60,102 nt of DNA from Bathymodiolus heckerae thiotrophic gill symbiont (GCF_900180345.1 NZ_FXLV01000002.1:1-60102), one strand, 5' to 3'. Positions 28,708 through 42,014 are shown, counted from the first letter of the stretch. Translations and numbers: made by a program. The notes: a model not told the origin generated them from the letters alone.

Positions 28708-29085
28708 ATGAATAAAATATTTACCCTGAAATCACCATTGTATATCAAATATCCTAATGGTGAAACTCGGGTGATTGAGGATATTTTTCAGCATCCAAAA
28801 GGCATTTTGTATTTTGAATTGTTTTGGGAAAAAGACCCAAAATATAGTATTCATTTGATTGAGGGTGAGATAACAGGTGATGGACCTTGGCGAGTGGGTG
28901 AATGTAGTTTTCATGTATTGGGGTGCAATCATACGCATCCACAAATGTGTGAAATGCACAGTTTTTGGCAACAGGAATTGTTGCAAAACTCTGATCAATT
29001 TAGGGTTGGAGATGTGGTAAAAATTGCTTTAGAAAAAGGTGCTGTTTTGCCTTATGATTATCCAGTAAACGATAAAAGGTTTTAG
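28708..29085 (+). CDS. Hypothetical protein
   Basis: I do not recognise this gene. Read from ATG 28708 it encodes 125 residues (MNKIFTLKSPLYIKYPNGETRVIED...). The frame is open further upstream to a TTG at 28615, and residues such as LLELTKTIVEQAIENLDK could be a native helical N-terminus, so the start is uncertain. The product has no signal peptide or membrane helix. It contains three Cys and several His in CSFHVLGCNHTHPQMCEMH, a pattern that could bind metal. It lies 3 bases before the ABC exporter gene and is probably cotranscribed with it. Confidence 0.6.
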   Translation: MNKIFTLKSPLYIKYPNGETRVIEDIFQHPKGILYFELFWEKDPKYSIHLIEGEITGDGPWRVGECSFHVLGCNHTHPQMCEMHSFWQQELLQNSDQFRVGDVVKIALEKGAVLPYDYPVNDKRF

Positions 29086-29088
29086 AAA

Positions 29089-32316
<3,228 letters not shown>

Positions 32317-32339
<23 letters not shown>

Positions 32340-34155
32340 AATAAACATCTAATACCGCTTTAGCGAGTGGTGCGGCTTTTGAACTACCACTACCAGCATT
32401 TTCTACAATAACAGCAATCGCAATTTGTGGATTTTCAATCGGCGCAAAGCCAGTAAATAACGCATGGTCTCGTAAGTTCTCAGCTAAGTTTTCGGCAATA
32501 TATTGCTCCTCTGCATCTAAGCCAAATACTTGTGCCGTACCTGTTTTTCCAGCCAAGGTGTATTTTAAGCCCTTGTTTAATTTTCTGGCTGTGCCTTTCG
32601 GCGCATAGATGGTTAGTTTCATACCCTCAATCACCTCTTCCCAATTATGAATGTCTTTGATGGGGATTTGCCTTTGAGTGCCTTTCTCTACTTCTTTGAT
32701 AGTTTCCCCATGGATTTGTATGCTTTTTAGCACCTTAGGTTGAAAAATTATCCCTTTATTTGCCAAAGCCGCTGTAGCAACGGCAAGTTGTAATGGGCTG
32801 GTGGTCATAAAACCTTGTCCAATCCCAGCGATCAAGGTTTCTCCTCGATACCAAGGCTCATCTTTGTTGATTTTTTTCCAAGCTTTTGAAGGTAGAATTC
32901 CGCCTCGTTCTCCGGGGATATCAATGCCCGTTTTTTGTCCGAAATTGAAATATGCTAAGCCATCGTGTAATGCATCAATCCCCATTTTATCCGCCAGTTC
33001 ATAAAAGAACACATCGCAAGATTGTGCGATTGCACCCTTCATATCAATCACACCATGTCCACTGCGTTTCCAGTCGTTAAATTTGCGCTTGAAGTTAGAC
33101 AGTTTGAAAAAACCTGGGCAATAAGTTTCGGTATGAGTAACAATAGCACCTTGTTCAAGCCCTGCCAATGCAACCATCGGCTTAATCGTTGAGCCTGGTG
33201 GATACAAGCCTTGAATAGTGCGATTAAGTTGCGGAATATCTTTTGAGGTTTGTAATTTTTTGTAATTTTTGTGTGAGATGCCGTTTACAAACCAATTGGG
33301 ATTATAAATTGGGGTGCTTACCATTACCAGCACTTCTCCATTCGTGGTGTCTACTGCCACAATAGCGCCACGCTTACCTTTGAGTAAAGATTCTGCTTTT
33401 TTTTGCAATTCTAAATCAATACTAAGATATAGGTCTGCGCCTTTTTCTGCTGCTTGAATAATCTGTGTATTAATCACTCTGCCGGTTACATTGCGTTCAA
33501 TTTGTTTCTTGCCATTTTTTCCATGTAAAAGCGCTTCATATTGTTTTTCAATGCCAGTTTTGCCTACAAAAGAAGTGCCTAAATAATTTTTCTTGTTATA
33601 GAAGGCTTTGTCTTTTTTGTTCATTCTGGATATATAGCCAGTTACATGAACACTAGAGTCGTTGTGGGGGTAGGTGCGATGAAAATAAGTCTCAATATCA
33701 ACCCCAATAAATCGGTTACTGACCAAAAATTCTGCCACTTGCTTTTCACTTAATTTGTGTTTGAGTGGAATATTGTGGAATTTTTTATAGCGTTTTTTAT
33801 TTTTATTAAAAACGCCAATATCCTTGTCATTAATAAAATCATATTGCTTGAGCAATAGTAATGTTTCGTCAATATTTTTGGTTTTCTCAGGCGTGAGCGT
33901 GAGTCTATAGGCAAGTTGATTGCTGGCAATAACTTTTCCATCACGATCAAAAATTTTCCCACGAACTGGGGTAATCGGCAGTAGTCGCATTTGATTGCCC
34001 AAAGATTCTTCGGTGTAATAGTCGTAATGGATAATTTGCAGATTGTAAAGTCTTGAAATTAAGACCAAAGTTAAGATAAAGATAAAAACAAATGCCAGAA
34101 TCAATCTATTAGAAAAAATTTTATTTTCTAATGCGGGGTTGCTAATTTTATCCAT
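32317..34155 (-). CDS. mrdA: Penicillin-binding protein 2 (elongation transpeptidase)
   Basis: PBP2 is the peptidoglycan transpeptidase of the elongasome. The 612-residue product has a single N-terminal membrane anchor (residues 17-40), a dimerisation domain, then the transpeptidase domain with the serine motif STIK (in YPPGSTIKPMVALAG), SCD in the second motif (AQSCDVFFYEL), and KTG (LAGKTGTAQVFG). It follows mreD by 9 bases in the mreBCD-mrdA order. No rodA copy follows here. Confidence 0.95.
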
Positions 34156-34164
34156 GGATATTTA

Positions 34165-34635
34165 TCAGTGTTTGCATTTCGAGAGTATTGATTGCACCAC
34201 AGGCCAAAATAATGCACCTGATAGGAGGGTAGCTAACAAATAGTAATTAAAATTAAAACTCTGAGTGGATAGGGCGTGCACCAACAGCAATACAAGTAAA
34301 TAGATGGCAGATGCGCTAAATATATAAATTTGTTGGGTGCTAAGATTAGAAACAGCAAAGGATTGTTTTATCTTGATAATAAAAACACTGCTCAAGATGA
34401 GTGCTAAGGCATTTTGCCCTAAAATATCTCCATATAGTACATCAATTAAAGTGCCTAATATTAAGGCAAAAAAGAATTGTCCTTGAAGTTTAAAATAAAT
34501 CAGCCAATAAGTAAAAAATAGCAACACCCAAAAAGGGGCAATATCTAAAACGATTTCAGGCAAAGGCAATGCGCTGATAATGAGCGTAAATAATGTAATT
34601 TTAGCAAGAAAAATATAAGGTCTTTGAGTGTCCAT
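34165..34635 (-). CDS. mreD: Rod shape-determining protein MreD
   Basis: MreD is a small inner-membrane component of the elongasome that links MreBC to the cell-wall enzymes. The 156-residue product consists of about five or six membrane helices (FLAKITLFTLIISALPLP; PFWVLLFFTYWLIYF; and others) with GTLIDVLYGDILGQNALA, a family-typical segment. It starts 2 bases after the mreC stop. Confidence 0.9.
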   Translation of the reverse strand: MDTQRPYIFLAKITLFTLIISALPLPEIVLDIAPFWVLLFFTYWLIYFKLQGQFFFALILGTLIDVLYGDILGQNALALILSSVFIIKIKQSFAVSNLSTQQIYIFSASAIYLLVLLLVHALSTQSFNFNYYLLATLLSGALFWPVVQSILSKCKH

Positions 34636-34637
34636 AT

Positions 34638-35444
34638 CTAGTTATCAATAGCGTTATTAATTAAAACAAATTCCAGCTGTTCAATGGTTTGAGTGGGGGT
34701 GAGTTCAATCGTTAAAAATGAATCATTTGCTTGTTTTTCTATATGACTAACATGACCCACTGGATATCCTGCTGGGAATTTTGAGCCGATAGCACTGCTT
34801 AAAAAGACATCTCCAAGCGCCACATCCAGCCCAGATTCGATAAATCGCACCATTAACTTTCCTCGATGAGAGGTCACACCTTTACCAACACCACGGATGC
34901 CATTGCGTTGGTTTTTAACAGGGATATGTTGGGTTGGGTCAGTTATCAGTAATATGGTTGCATAGAAGGGCATTACCTGAATAATCTGCCCAAGTATGCC
35001 GTCAGCGCCTAGTGCAACTTGACCGATTTTAATACCATCATTACTACCTTTATTAACAACAATTTGTTTTTTTAATCGCGATTGAGCGATGGAGCTAATG
35101 CGCGCTAATATAAATTCCTCTTTATCAAGTTGATAGCGTGATTTTAATAATTGAGTGAGTTTTTGGTTCTCTAATAGTAGGGCGCTATGGTCTTGCAAGC
35201 TAACCTTTAAGCGTGCTAATTCAGCCTTAAATTGCTTATTTTGGCTTAATAGAAGTTGCTTTGTGGTACCTTGATCGCTAATCCAAATATAGAGTTGAGA
35301 GGGCAGATTGACCACTAAGTATACGGGTGAGATAAGTATAGCAATGGATTGTTTTAGGCTATCTAGATAGGAAAATTTATAATCTGAAAAGATCATAAAA
35401 ATCGCAATCATGATGGGTGTAAAAAGTTTTAAAAATCCTTGCAT
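34638..35444 (-). CDS. mreC: Rod shape-determining protein MreC
   Basis: MreC is the bitopic periplasmic scaffold that activates PBP2. The 268-residue product has one N-terminal membrane helix (residues 8-25), a coiled-coil (about 65-105, LLLSQNKQFKAELARLKVSLQDHSALLLENQKL), and the beta domain (IVNKGSNDGIKIGQVALGADGILGQI; VFLSSAIGSKFPAGYPVG). It lies 25 bases after mreB. Confidence 0.95.
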   Translation of the reverse strand: MQGFLKLFTPIMIAIFMIFSDYKFSYLDSLKQSIAILISPVYLVVNLPSQLYIWISDQGTTKQLLLSQNKQFKAELARLKVSLQDHSALLLENQKLTQLLKSRYQLDKEEFILARISSIAQSRLKKQIVVNKGSNDGIKIGQVALGADGILGQIIQVMPFYATILLITDPTQHIPVKNQRNGIRGVGKGVTSHRGKLMVRFIESGLDVALGDVFLSSAIGSKFPAGYPVGHVSHIEKQANDSFLTIELTPTQTIEQLEFVLINNAIDN

Positions 35445-35469
35445 AAAACCCCTAAATACTTATGGGATA

Positions 35470-36501
35470 TTATTCCGCTGCTAAGAATCCTATGTTGTGT
35501 TGGCTAATCATATCTAGGGCGATACCACCACCACGAGCCACACAAGTTAAAGGGTCATCGGCAATACGCACCGGTAGCTTAGTCTCTTTACCGATAAGTT
35601 TATCTAAACCATCTAACAGCGCACCACCTCCGGTTAATACCAAGCCATTTTCTGCAATATCAGAGCTCAGTTCTGGCGGTGTTTGCTCCAATGCTATCCT
35701 AACTGCACCAACAACGGTTGCCAGAGGCTCTTGTAGAGCGCCTCGAATTTCTGTATTGGTAGCTTCAAAGGCTACTGGAATGCCTTTAGCAACATCTCGA
35801 CCTCTAAATTGTATTTTTTTAACCGCACTTGCTGTAAAAGCTGAGCCCACCTCTTTTTTGATTTTTTCGGCAGTAGATTCGCCAATAATAATACCGTGTT
35901 CTCTACGCACAAATTTAACAATATGGTCGTCAAATACATCACCACCCACCCGCAGTGAGTCAGAATAAACAATGCCGTTGAGTGACATAATCGCAATCTC
36001 TGTTGTACCACCACCGATGTCAATAACCATAGCGCCTGAGGCTTTGTTAATTGCCATGCCAGCACCCAGTGCCGCTGCCATTGGTTCTTCAATCAAATAC
36101 ACATCTCGTGCACCTGCACTAACTGCACTTTCTTTGATTGCACGGCGTTCTACTTGGGTGGCACCACAAGGTACGCAAATAAGCACTTTAGGGCTGGGTG
36201 AGAAAAATCTAGAATGTAGGACTTTCTTAATAAAGTGCTGCAACATTTTTTCCGTGATTTTAAAGTCAGCAATAACACCATCTTTCATTGGGCGAATTGC
36301 CTCGATTGATCCAGGTGTTCTGCCTAACATGTCCTTGGCATCTTGACCGACTGCGATAACAGTTGCTTCTGTTGCGCCTTTTTCATGATGAATGGCAACA
36401 ACAGAGGGCTCGTTTAATACGATTTCACCGTCCATAAAAATAAGTGTGTTGGCTGTGCCAAGGTCAATAGAAAGGCTTTGAGGCTTGAAAAAATTAAACA
36501 T
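35470..36501 (-). CDS. mreB: Rod shape-determining protein MreB
   Basis: MreB is the bacterial actin homologue that organises lateral wall synthesis. The 343-residue product has the nucleotide-binding motifs [10 protein letters not shown] (about residues 13-22), [12 protein letters not shown] (about 158-169) and [13 protein letters not shown] (about 288-300). It leads the mreBCD-mrdA operon and diverges from the fumarase gene across a 90-base gap that must hold both promoters. Confidence 0.97.
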   Translation of the reverse strand: MFNFFKPQSLSIDLGTANTLIFMDGEIVLNEPSVVAIHHEKGATEATVIAVGQDAKDMLGRTPGSIEAIRPMKDGVIADFKITEKMLQHFIKKVLHSRFFSPSPKVLICVPCGATQVERRAIKESAVSAGARDVYLIEEPMAAALGAGMAINKASGAMVIDIGGGTTEIAIMSLNGIVYSDSLRVGGDVFDDHIVKFVRREHGIIIGESTAEKIKKEVGSAFTASAVKKIQFRGRDVAKGIPVAFEATNTEIRGALQEPLATVVGAVRIALEQTPPELSSDIAENGLVLTGGGALLDGLDKLIGKETKLPVRIADDPLTCVARGGGIALDMISQHNIGFLAAE

Positions 36502-36591
36502 AAAAACTCCGTTTATGTATTAGATAAAAATAAAGGGATATAATACTATAAAATTCAATGATTTATTGGTAAAACTTAGATAATAAGCAAT

Positions 36592-38067
36592 ATGAACATC
36601 CAGCAAAATCATGTAATTAAAAGTGTTGCTAATGCTTTGCAATATATTTCTTACTATCACAGTCCTGATTTTATTCAAGCGATGGCAAGCGCTTACGAGA
36701 AGGAAACCCATCAGACTGCTAAAAATGCCATTGCTCAAATTTTAATTAATTCAAAAATGGCAGCGATTGGACAGCGTCCAATGTGTCAAGACACAGGCAT
36801 TGTTAATGTATTTGTTGAAGTAGGTATGGACATTGTTTGGGTGGCAGATTTGTCCTTAGAGGATATGATTAATGAAGGCGTTCGCCAAGCCTACACCAAA
36901 GCAGAAAACCCCCTCCGTGCTTCAATCGTCAAAGACCCGCTGTTTAGCAGAGTCAACACCAAAGACAATACGCCAGCCGTTATTCATACGAGAGTGGTTA
37001 AAGGCAATCGACTTAACTTTATCGTCGCTGCCAAAGGCTGTGGTTCAGAAAATAAGGCAAAATTTACCATCTTACAGCCTGACAGCAATGTGGTTGATTG
37101 GATTATTAAGACAATTCCAACCATGGGTGCAGGCTGGTGTCCGCCAGGCATTATTGGTATTGGTGTGGGCGGTACGGCTGAAAAAGCCATGCTTATGGCA
37201 AAAGAAAGCTTAATGGATCCGATTGATATTCAAGACATTGCCCAAAAAATAAACCCAAGCAATCTAGAAAAACTACGCCTAAAATTGATGGAAAAAATCA
37301 ACAATCTTGGTATTGGTGCTCAAGGCTTAGGCGGTTTAACTACTGTGTTAGATGTCAAGATTAAAGACTACCCAACCCACGCCGCTTCTCAAGCTGTTGC
37401 TATGATTCCAAACTGTGCTGCTACTCGTCATCTGCATTTTTCTATGGACGGCTCAGGCGTAGCAACTCTGCCAGAAGTAGATATGAGTATCTATCCTGAG
37501 CTAGAAATGGATTACTCTAAGTATAAAAAAGTTGATTTAGACACACTCACTCGTCAACAAATGACTCAGTGGAATATTGGTGACACCTTGTTACTCACTG
37601 GCACACTTATTACTGGCAGAGACGCAGCACATAACCGTCTTAAGCAAATGCTAGGCAATGGCGAAGGCCTGCCTGAAGGTGTAGATTTTAAGAATAAATT
37701 TATTTATTATGTTGGTCCGGTGGATGCTGTGGGCGATGAGGTAATTGGTCCTGCGGGTCCTACCACAGCCACACGCATGGATAAATTCACTGATATGATG
37801 CTAGAGGAGACGGACATACTTGGCATGATTGGAAAAGCCGAGCGAGGTACGGCAACCACGCAAAGTATCAAAAAACATCAGGCCAGTTATTTGATTGCCG
37901 TGGGCGGTGCGGCTTACCTGATTTCTAAATCCATTAAAAAAGCCAAAAAAATAGCCTTTGTAGAAATGGGCATGGAAGCTATTTATGAGTTCGAAGTTAA
38001 AGATATGCCAGTAACAGTCGCCGTGGATACTCAGGGTGCAAATATCCATGTGCAAAATCTAGGTTAA
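36592..38067 (+). CDS. Fumarate hydratase, class I (iron-sulfur)
   Basis: This enzyme interconverts fumarate and malate in the citric acid cycle. The 491-residue product is a fused class I fumarase: the N-terminal domain has MCQDTGIVNVFVEVG and KGCGSENKAKFTILQP...GAGWCPPGIIGIGVGGTAEKA, with the cysteines expected to hold the 4Fe-4S cluster. The C-terminal domain has LLTGTLITGRDAAHNRL and GPAGPTTATRMDKF. Class I enzymes are sensitive to oxygen damage. Many tartrate dehydratase-like paralogues share this fold; fumarase is the likelier call at this length. Confidence 0.9.
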   Translation: MNIQQNHVIKSVANALQYISYYHSPDFIQAMASAYEKETHQTAKNAIAQILINSKMAAIGQRPMCQDTGIVNVFVEVGMDIVWVADLSLEDMINEGVRQAYTKAENPLRASIVKDPLFSRVNTKDNTPAVIHTRVVKGNRLNFIVAAKGCGSENKAKFTILQPDSNVVDWIIKTIPTMGAGWCPPGIIGIGVGGTAEKAMLMAKESLMDPIDIQDIAQKINPSNLEKLRLKLMEKINNLGIGAQGLGGLTTVLDVKIKDYPTHAASQAVAMIPNCAATRHLHFSMDGSGVATLPEVDMSIYPELEMDYSKYKKVDLDTLTRQQMTQWNIGDTLLLTGTLITGRDAAHNRLKQMLGNGEGLPEGVDFKNKFIYYVGPVDAVGDEVIGPAGPTTATRMDKFTDMMLEETDILGMIGKAERGTATTQSIKKHQASYLIAVGGAAYLISKSIKKAKKIAFVEMGMEAIYEFEVKDMPVTVAVDTQGANIHVQNLG

Positions 38068-38378
38068 TCTTCGTCGTCTCCCCACATTAACGCCTCTTGT
38101 TTGGCTTTCCAATAAGGTGAACGAAAGTCTCTTGTCCATATCTTAATGGCTTCTCTGCCTGCATCCTTTCTCCACATAGTTAATCTAGCGCAATCAACGG
38201 CTTTACCCGTCCTCCATGCCCAATTAACCTTGCTCATACAGTCTCTGGCATCTATACATTTAGTAATACCTGATTCGACATCACCAGTCGCATCTTCCAA
38301 TTTTTCAAACTCTAAATAAATGGCTGCATTTGCACTCAAAGAGGATAAAGTTAACGCCATAAGTATTATTTTTTTCAT
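38064..38378 (-). CDS. Small secreted protein of unknown function
   Basis: The 104-residue product starts with a signal peptide (MKKIILMALTLSSLSANA, residues 1-18). The mature part has three cysteines (ITKCIDARDCMSK and DCARL) and several tryptophans, suggesting a small disulfide-stabilised periplasmic or secreted protein. An AGGAG ribosome site lies upstream. It converges with the fumarase gene, overlapping its stop by four bases. I do not recognise the family. Confidence 0.7.
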   Translation of the reverse strand: MKKIILMALTLSSLSANAAIYLEFEKLEDATGDVESGITKCIDARDCMSKVNWAWRTGKAVDCARLTMWRKDAGREAIKIWTRDFRSPYWKAKQEALMWGDDED

Positions 38379-38446
38379 TGTAACTCCTTTTAAAATATAT
38401 TTATATTATAGCATTCTAATATAAAAAGAAGCGCTTATTATTCTTA

Positions 38447-38452
38447 TATAAT
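38447..38452 (+). promoter_or_regulatory. -10 element of rnpB
   Basis: A consensus TATAAT lies 8 bases upstream of the predicted RNase P RNA 5' end. No good -35 hexamer is visible 16-18 bases further up, where the sequence is A-rich. Confidence 0.6.
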
Positions 38453-38459
38453 TACCCAC

Positions 38460-38797
38460 GAAGTTGGTCGGATGGTCGCTGGTAGGTTTCCCTATCAGAG
38501 GAAAGTCCGGGCTCCACAGAGCAAAGTGCTAGCTAACGGCTAGGTATGGCGACATAACGGAAAGTGCTGCAGAGATTTAGACTACCCATTAATGGGAAAA
38601 GGTGAGAAGGTGCGGTAAGAGCGCACCGCACAGTTGGTGACAACTGTGGCAAGGTAAACCCCACTTGGAGCAAGCTCAAATAGGCCACCCATGGTGTGGC
38701 TCGTGCAAGGTGGCGGGTAGAGTGCTAAAGCATATTGGTAACAATATGTGTAGATGAATGACCATCAACTACAGAACCCGGCTTATAGACCGACTTC
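38460..38797 (+). ncRNA. rnpB: RNase P RNA, type A
   Basis: This is the catalytic RNA that trims tRNA 5' leaders. The ends GAAGTTGGTC and GACCGACTTC pair as P1. Conserved cores are visible: GAGGAAAGTCCGGGCTCC near the 5' side, ACAGAACCCGGCTTA near the 3' side, and AAGGTAAACCCCACTTGGAGCAAG in the middle. The length of about 338 bases is normal for gammaproteobacterial type A RNA. A MITE copy lies only 17 bases after the 3' end. Confidence 0.97.
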
Positions 38798-38814
38798 CCT
38801 AATTTATTCTTTAT

Positions 38815-38975
38815 GAGGCCTTTGCATAAATAAGGATGATTAGCAAAATTCAATTTTTGCCAGATTGGTGATTTTCTTAAACCTTGTCCTAGCAGGGCTA
38901 AGGCTGGGTTTAAAAAATCGCCAAGCGGGTGAAAAGTGGATTTTTGATGATTATTCATATTTATGCAAAGGTCTC
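38815..38975 (-). mobile_element. 161-bp MITE, copy 3 (just downstream of rnpB)
   Basis: Same element as the other copies, with one change in the left terminal repeat (GAGGCC instead of GAGACC). It lacks a direct target duplication: the flanks are TTTAT on the left and ATAAA on the right, which are reverse complements of each other. That extends the inverted repeat outward. Confidence 0.93.
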
Positions 38976-39140
38976 ATAAAGACTCTTTTCCTTTTACAAA
39001 GATTCTTTTATTATGCTCAATAAAAGTCATTTTGGGTGCTTGTAGGCAAATAATAATAAATATGATTACAAATAGAGGCAGGCAGTACGGCGTGAGTATT
39101 CATTAATTTTCTTAGCTATTTTCATGTAAAAACATCTGGT

Positions 39141-40436
39141 TTAAAATCCAGTAAAGCCATACCATTGTGGGAAGATTATCAGGCTGAGTAGGACGGCGAC
39201 TTGGATGATGATAAAGGGGATAACGCCTTGGTAGATGTCGGTGGTTTGGATGGATTTTGGGGCAACACCTTTGAGATAAAACAGGCTGAAACCGAAGGGC
39301 GGGGTGAGGAATGAGGTTTGTAGATTCATGGCGATGAGGATGGCGAACCATTGCATATCAATGCCGAGTGAGAGGGCAATGGGGTAGAAGATAGGGACGA
39401 TGATGAGTGAGATTTCTACAAAATCGATGAAGAAGCCGAGGATGAGAATGATGCCCATAGAGATGAGGATAAAGCTCATTTCTTTGGCGGGCAAACCCAT
39501 CACAAACTCCTCTACTAATGTGTCGCCGCCGCTGTAGGTGAAAACCATGGAAAAGGCGGTGGCACCGATGAGAATGGCAAATACCATGGCGCTGACTTTG
39601 AGGGTTTCAATACTTGATTGGTAGAGGATGTCCCAGTTTAGTCGTTGGTAGAATAGGGCGAGGATTAAAGCGCCGACGGCACCGATGGAGGCGGATTCTG
39701 TGGGGGTGGCAATGCCTAAGAAGATGGAGCCGAGCACAGCAATGATAAGAGTGATGGGGGGAATGATGGCTTTGGCGACTAGGATGTATTTTTGAATATT
39801 GGGTAAGTGCTGGCTTTTGCTGACAAAGGCGGGGGCAGCTGTTTTGTCAAAATGGGCGATAAACAAAACATAGGTGATATAGCCCCCGACCAAAACCAAA
39901 GAAGGCATAACTGCACTGTGGAATAAATCCCCGACTGGCACACCTAAGACATCTGCCAAGATGATTAAGACGATAGAGGGTGGGATGATTTGCCCCAGTG
40001 TGCCCGAGGCGCAGATAACGCCTGTGGCTAGGTTTTTTTTGTAGTTATGTTTGAGCATAACGGGCAGGGAAATCACCCCCATGGCGATGACGCTGGCACC
40101 GACAACGCCTGTGGAGGCGGCGAGCAGTGAGCCGACTAGGATGGTGGAGACGGCCAAGCCACCACGGATATTGCCGAATAAATCGCCCATGGCTTCTAAT
40201 AGTTGCTCGGCGAGGCGGGTTTTTTGTAGGATGATACCCATAAAGATAAACAGCGGGACTGCCATGAGAATGGTGTTTTGCATGACGCTCATAATGCGAT
40301 AAGGCATAAAACCGAATAAATCAATGCCCTCGGAGAAGATGCCGAAGATAACGGCTACACCTGCGAAGGTGAATGCCACGGGGAAGCCGACCATTAGCAG
40401 TATTAAGGTGATGGCGAACATGATTAAGCCAATCAT
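39141..40436 (-). CDS. dctM: TRAP transporter large permease (DctM type)
   Basis: This is the 12-helix subunit of a TRAP transporter that moves organic acids with a sodium gradient. The 431-residue product is hydrophobic throughout, with family stretches such as PLFIFMGIILQKTRLAEQLL, GVISLPVMLKHNYKKNLATGVICASGTLGQIIPPSIVLI and ATPTESASIGAVGAL. The DNA is clearly more GC-rich than its surroundings (40 of 60 bases are G or C at 40081-40140), hinting at transfer. It overlaps dctQ by four bases. Confidence 0.95.
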   Translation of the reverse strand: MIGLIMFAITLILLMVGFPVAFTFAGVAVIFGIFSEGIDLFGFMPYRIMSVMQNTILMAVPLFIFMGIILQKTRLAEQLLEAMGDLFGNIRGGLAVSTILVGSLLAASTGVVGASVIAMGVISLPVMLKHNYKKNLATGVICASGTLGQIIPPSIVLIILADVLGVPVGDLFHSAVMPSLVLVGGYITYVLFIAHFDKTAAPAFVSKSQHLPNIQKYILVAKAIIPPITLIIAVLGSIFLGIATPTESASIGAVGALILALFYQRLNWDILYQSSIETLKVSAMVFAILIGATAFSMVFTYSGGDTLVEEFVMGLPAKEMSFILISMGIILILGFFIDFVEISLIIVPIFYPIALSLGIDMQWFAILIAMNLQTSFLTPPFGFSLFYLKGVAPKSIQTTDIYQGVIPFIIIQVAVLLSLIIFPQWYGFTGF

Positions 40437-40906
40437 TGTTTTAGCACTTCGTAGTTGTTTTTGGCAAAAATTGTGCCGGAAATGATGACTAGGATGAAAC
40501 TGATGGGGATGATACTCTTGATGATAAAACGCTGGGTTAATCCACCAGGGTCGCCGCTTTGTTCGTTGATAGTATAAGCGTTGTAGGCGAAATCAATGCC
40601 GTAATAGGTGATGAGCAGGCTGATGGGCAGGATGAACAAGATGAAGCCGAGGATGTTGATTAGGGCTTGTGTTTTTTTGGCAAAGTTGGCGTAGAAAATA
40701 TCCACCCTGACATGAGCGTCTTTTTGCAGGGTATAGGAGATTGCAAGCAGAAACATAGCTGAGAATAGGTGCCACTCCATCTCTTGCAAGGCGATGGAGG
40801 AGGCGTTGAAGGCGTAACGAAGCACGACATCAAGGAAAACATTGAAAATCGTGAGTAACAGTAGCCCAACGATTAGGCGCTCTAACCATTGGGTGTAATA
40901 CTTCAA
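40433..40906 (-). CDS. dctQ: TRAP transporter small permease (DctQ type)
   Basis: This is the four-helix membrane subunit that pairs with DctM. The 157-residue product has hydrophobic segments at about residues 8-28, 45-62, 85-108 and 130-150, with ASSIALQEMEWHLFSAMFLLAISYTLQKDAHVRVDIFY, typical of the family. It lies between dctP (1 base gap) and dctM (4-base overlap), so the three form one operon in the order P-Q-M. Confidence 0.93.
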   Translation of the reverse strand: MKYYTQWLERLIVGLLLLTIFNVFLDVVLRYAFNASSIALQEMEWHLFSAMFLLAISYTLQKDAHVRVDIFYANFAKKTQALINILGFILFILPISLLITYYGIDFAYNAYTINEQSGDPGGLTQRFIIKSIIPISFILVIISGTIFAKNNYEVLKQ

Positions 40907-40907
40907 T

Positions 40908-42005
40908 TTATTTGGATTGGGAGTTTAGGTAGGCTTGGTCTGAGATGGTCGTCCAAGCACGCGCTTTTTTGAGATAGTTGGATTGGGATTTAATGATTTC
41001 TTTGGAGAGTGGGTTGTTTGCAGCTAGTCTTTTGAGTAATTTGTCGTTTGCTGTTCTGAGTGCATCAAAGACGGGTTTGGGGAAGGTTTTGACTTTAATG
41101 TTGGGATAGTCTTGTTTCATCGTTGCCCAGTTTTTGGCGCTTTCGTGTTCGGATTGTGCGTACATCTGATAGGCAGATAACTTCATTGCCGAGATTAGAA
41201 TAGTTTGCAAGTCTTTGGGCAAAGCGTTGTATTTCTTCAGGTTAATTAAGAATTGTAACTCGGCGCCGGGTTCGTGCCAACCAGTGTAGTAATAGGGGGC
41301 AACTTTGTGGAAACCCATTCTTAGGTCTAATGAAGGGCCAACCCATTCCAGTGCATCAATTGTGCCACGATCTAGTGCGGTGTAGAGCTCGCCTGCTGGG
41401 ATATTGGTGGGTTTGGCGCCGACTTCTGCCATGATTTCACCTGCAAAGCCGGGGATGCGCATTTTTAAGCCTTGAAGGTCGGCAATTGAGTTGATTTCTT
41501 TTTGAAACCAGCCACCCATTTGGTTGCCTGTGCTGCCGCCGATGATGGATTTTAGTCCATGTTTGGCATAGACTTTGTCCATCAGTTCTTGTCCGCCACC
41601 GTATTCAAACCAAGCGTGTTGTTCGGGGGTGGTCATACCAAAGGGCATAGAGGTGAAAAACAGGGTGTTGATGTCTTTGCCTTTCCAATAATATGAGCCA
41701 GAATGCCCGAGGTCGTATTGCCCTGATTTGACAAAGTCAAAAATACCGAGTGCGGATTTGTGTTTGTTTTTAGAGTCAATACGGATTTTTAATCTGCCAT
41801 TTGACATAGTCTCTGCCAGTTTTTTGAAATTTTTAGTGGAATCGCCAAAGATTGGGAAATTGCTTGGCCAAGTTTCAGCTAAGTTAAGTGTGTAGGTTTG
41901 GGTATCTTGTTTTGTGCTGGTTGCTTTGTCATCATCGCCAAACCAGCCAGCGGCAGCAGATGCACTTAATATTGATAGGGCGAATATTTGGATTATTTGT
42001 TTCAT
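40908..42005 (-). CDS. TRAP transporter solute-binding protein (DctP family, TakP-like)
   Basis: This periplasmic receptor captures the substrate for DctQM. The 365-residue product has a signal peptide (residues 1-19). The stretches GGSTGNQMGGWFQKEINSIADLQGLKMRIPGFAGE and GTIDALEWVGPSLDLRMGFHKVAPYYYTGWHEPGAELQFLIN match the layout of the TakP branch, which binds 2-oxo acids such as pyruvate. The substrate class is inferred from these motifs. It opens the dctPQM operon. Confidence 0.9.
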   Translation of the reverse strand: MKQIIQIFALSILSASAAAGWFGDDDKATSTKQDTQTYTLNLAETWPSNFPIFGDSTKNFKKLAETMSNGRLKIRIDSKNKHKSALGIFDFVKSGQYDLGHSGSYYWKGKDINTLFFTSMPFGMTTPEQHAWFEYGGGQELMDKVYAKHGLKSIIGGSTGNQMGGWFQKEINSIADLQGLKMRIPGFAGEIMAEVGAKPTNIPAGELYTALDRGTIDALEWVGPSLDLRMGFHKVAPYYYTGWHEPGAELQFLINLKKYNALPKDLQTILISAMKLSAYQMYAQSEHESAKNWATMKQDYPNIKVKTFPKPVFDALRTANDKLLKRLAANNPLSKEIIKSQSNYLKKARAWTTISDQAYLNSQSK

Positions 42006-42014
42006 TTTCTTTCC

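Noticed and set aside
38976-39140. Repeated AAAGAYTCTTTT after MITE copy 3 as an array
   Set aside because: Only two short imperfect units; more likely chance in AT-rich DNA.
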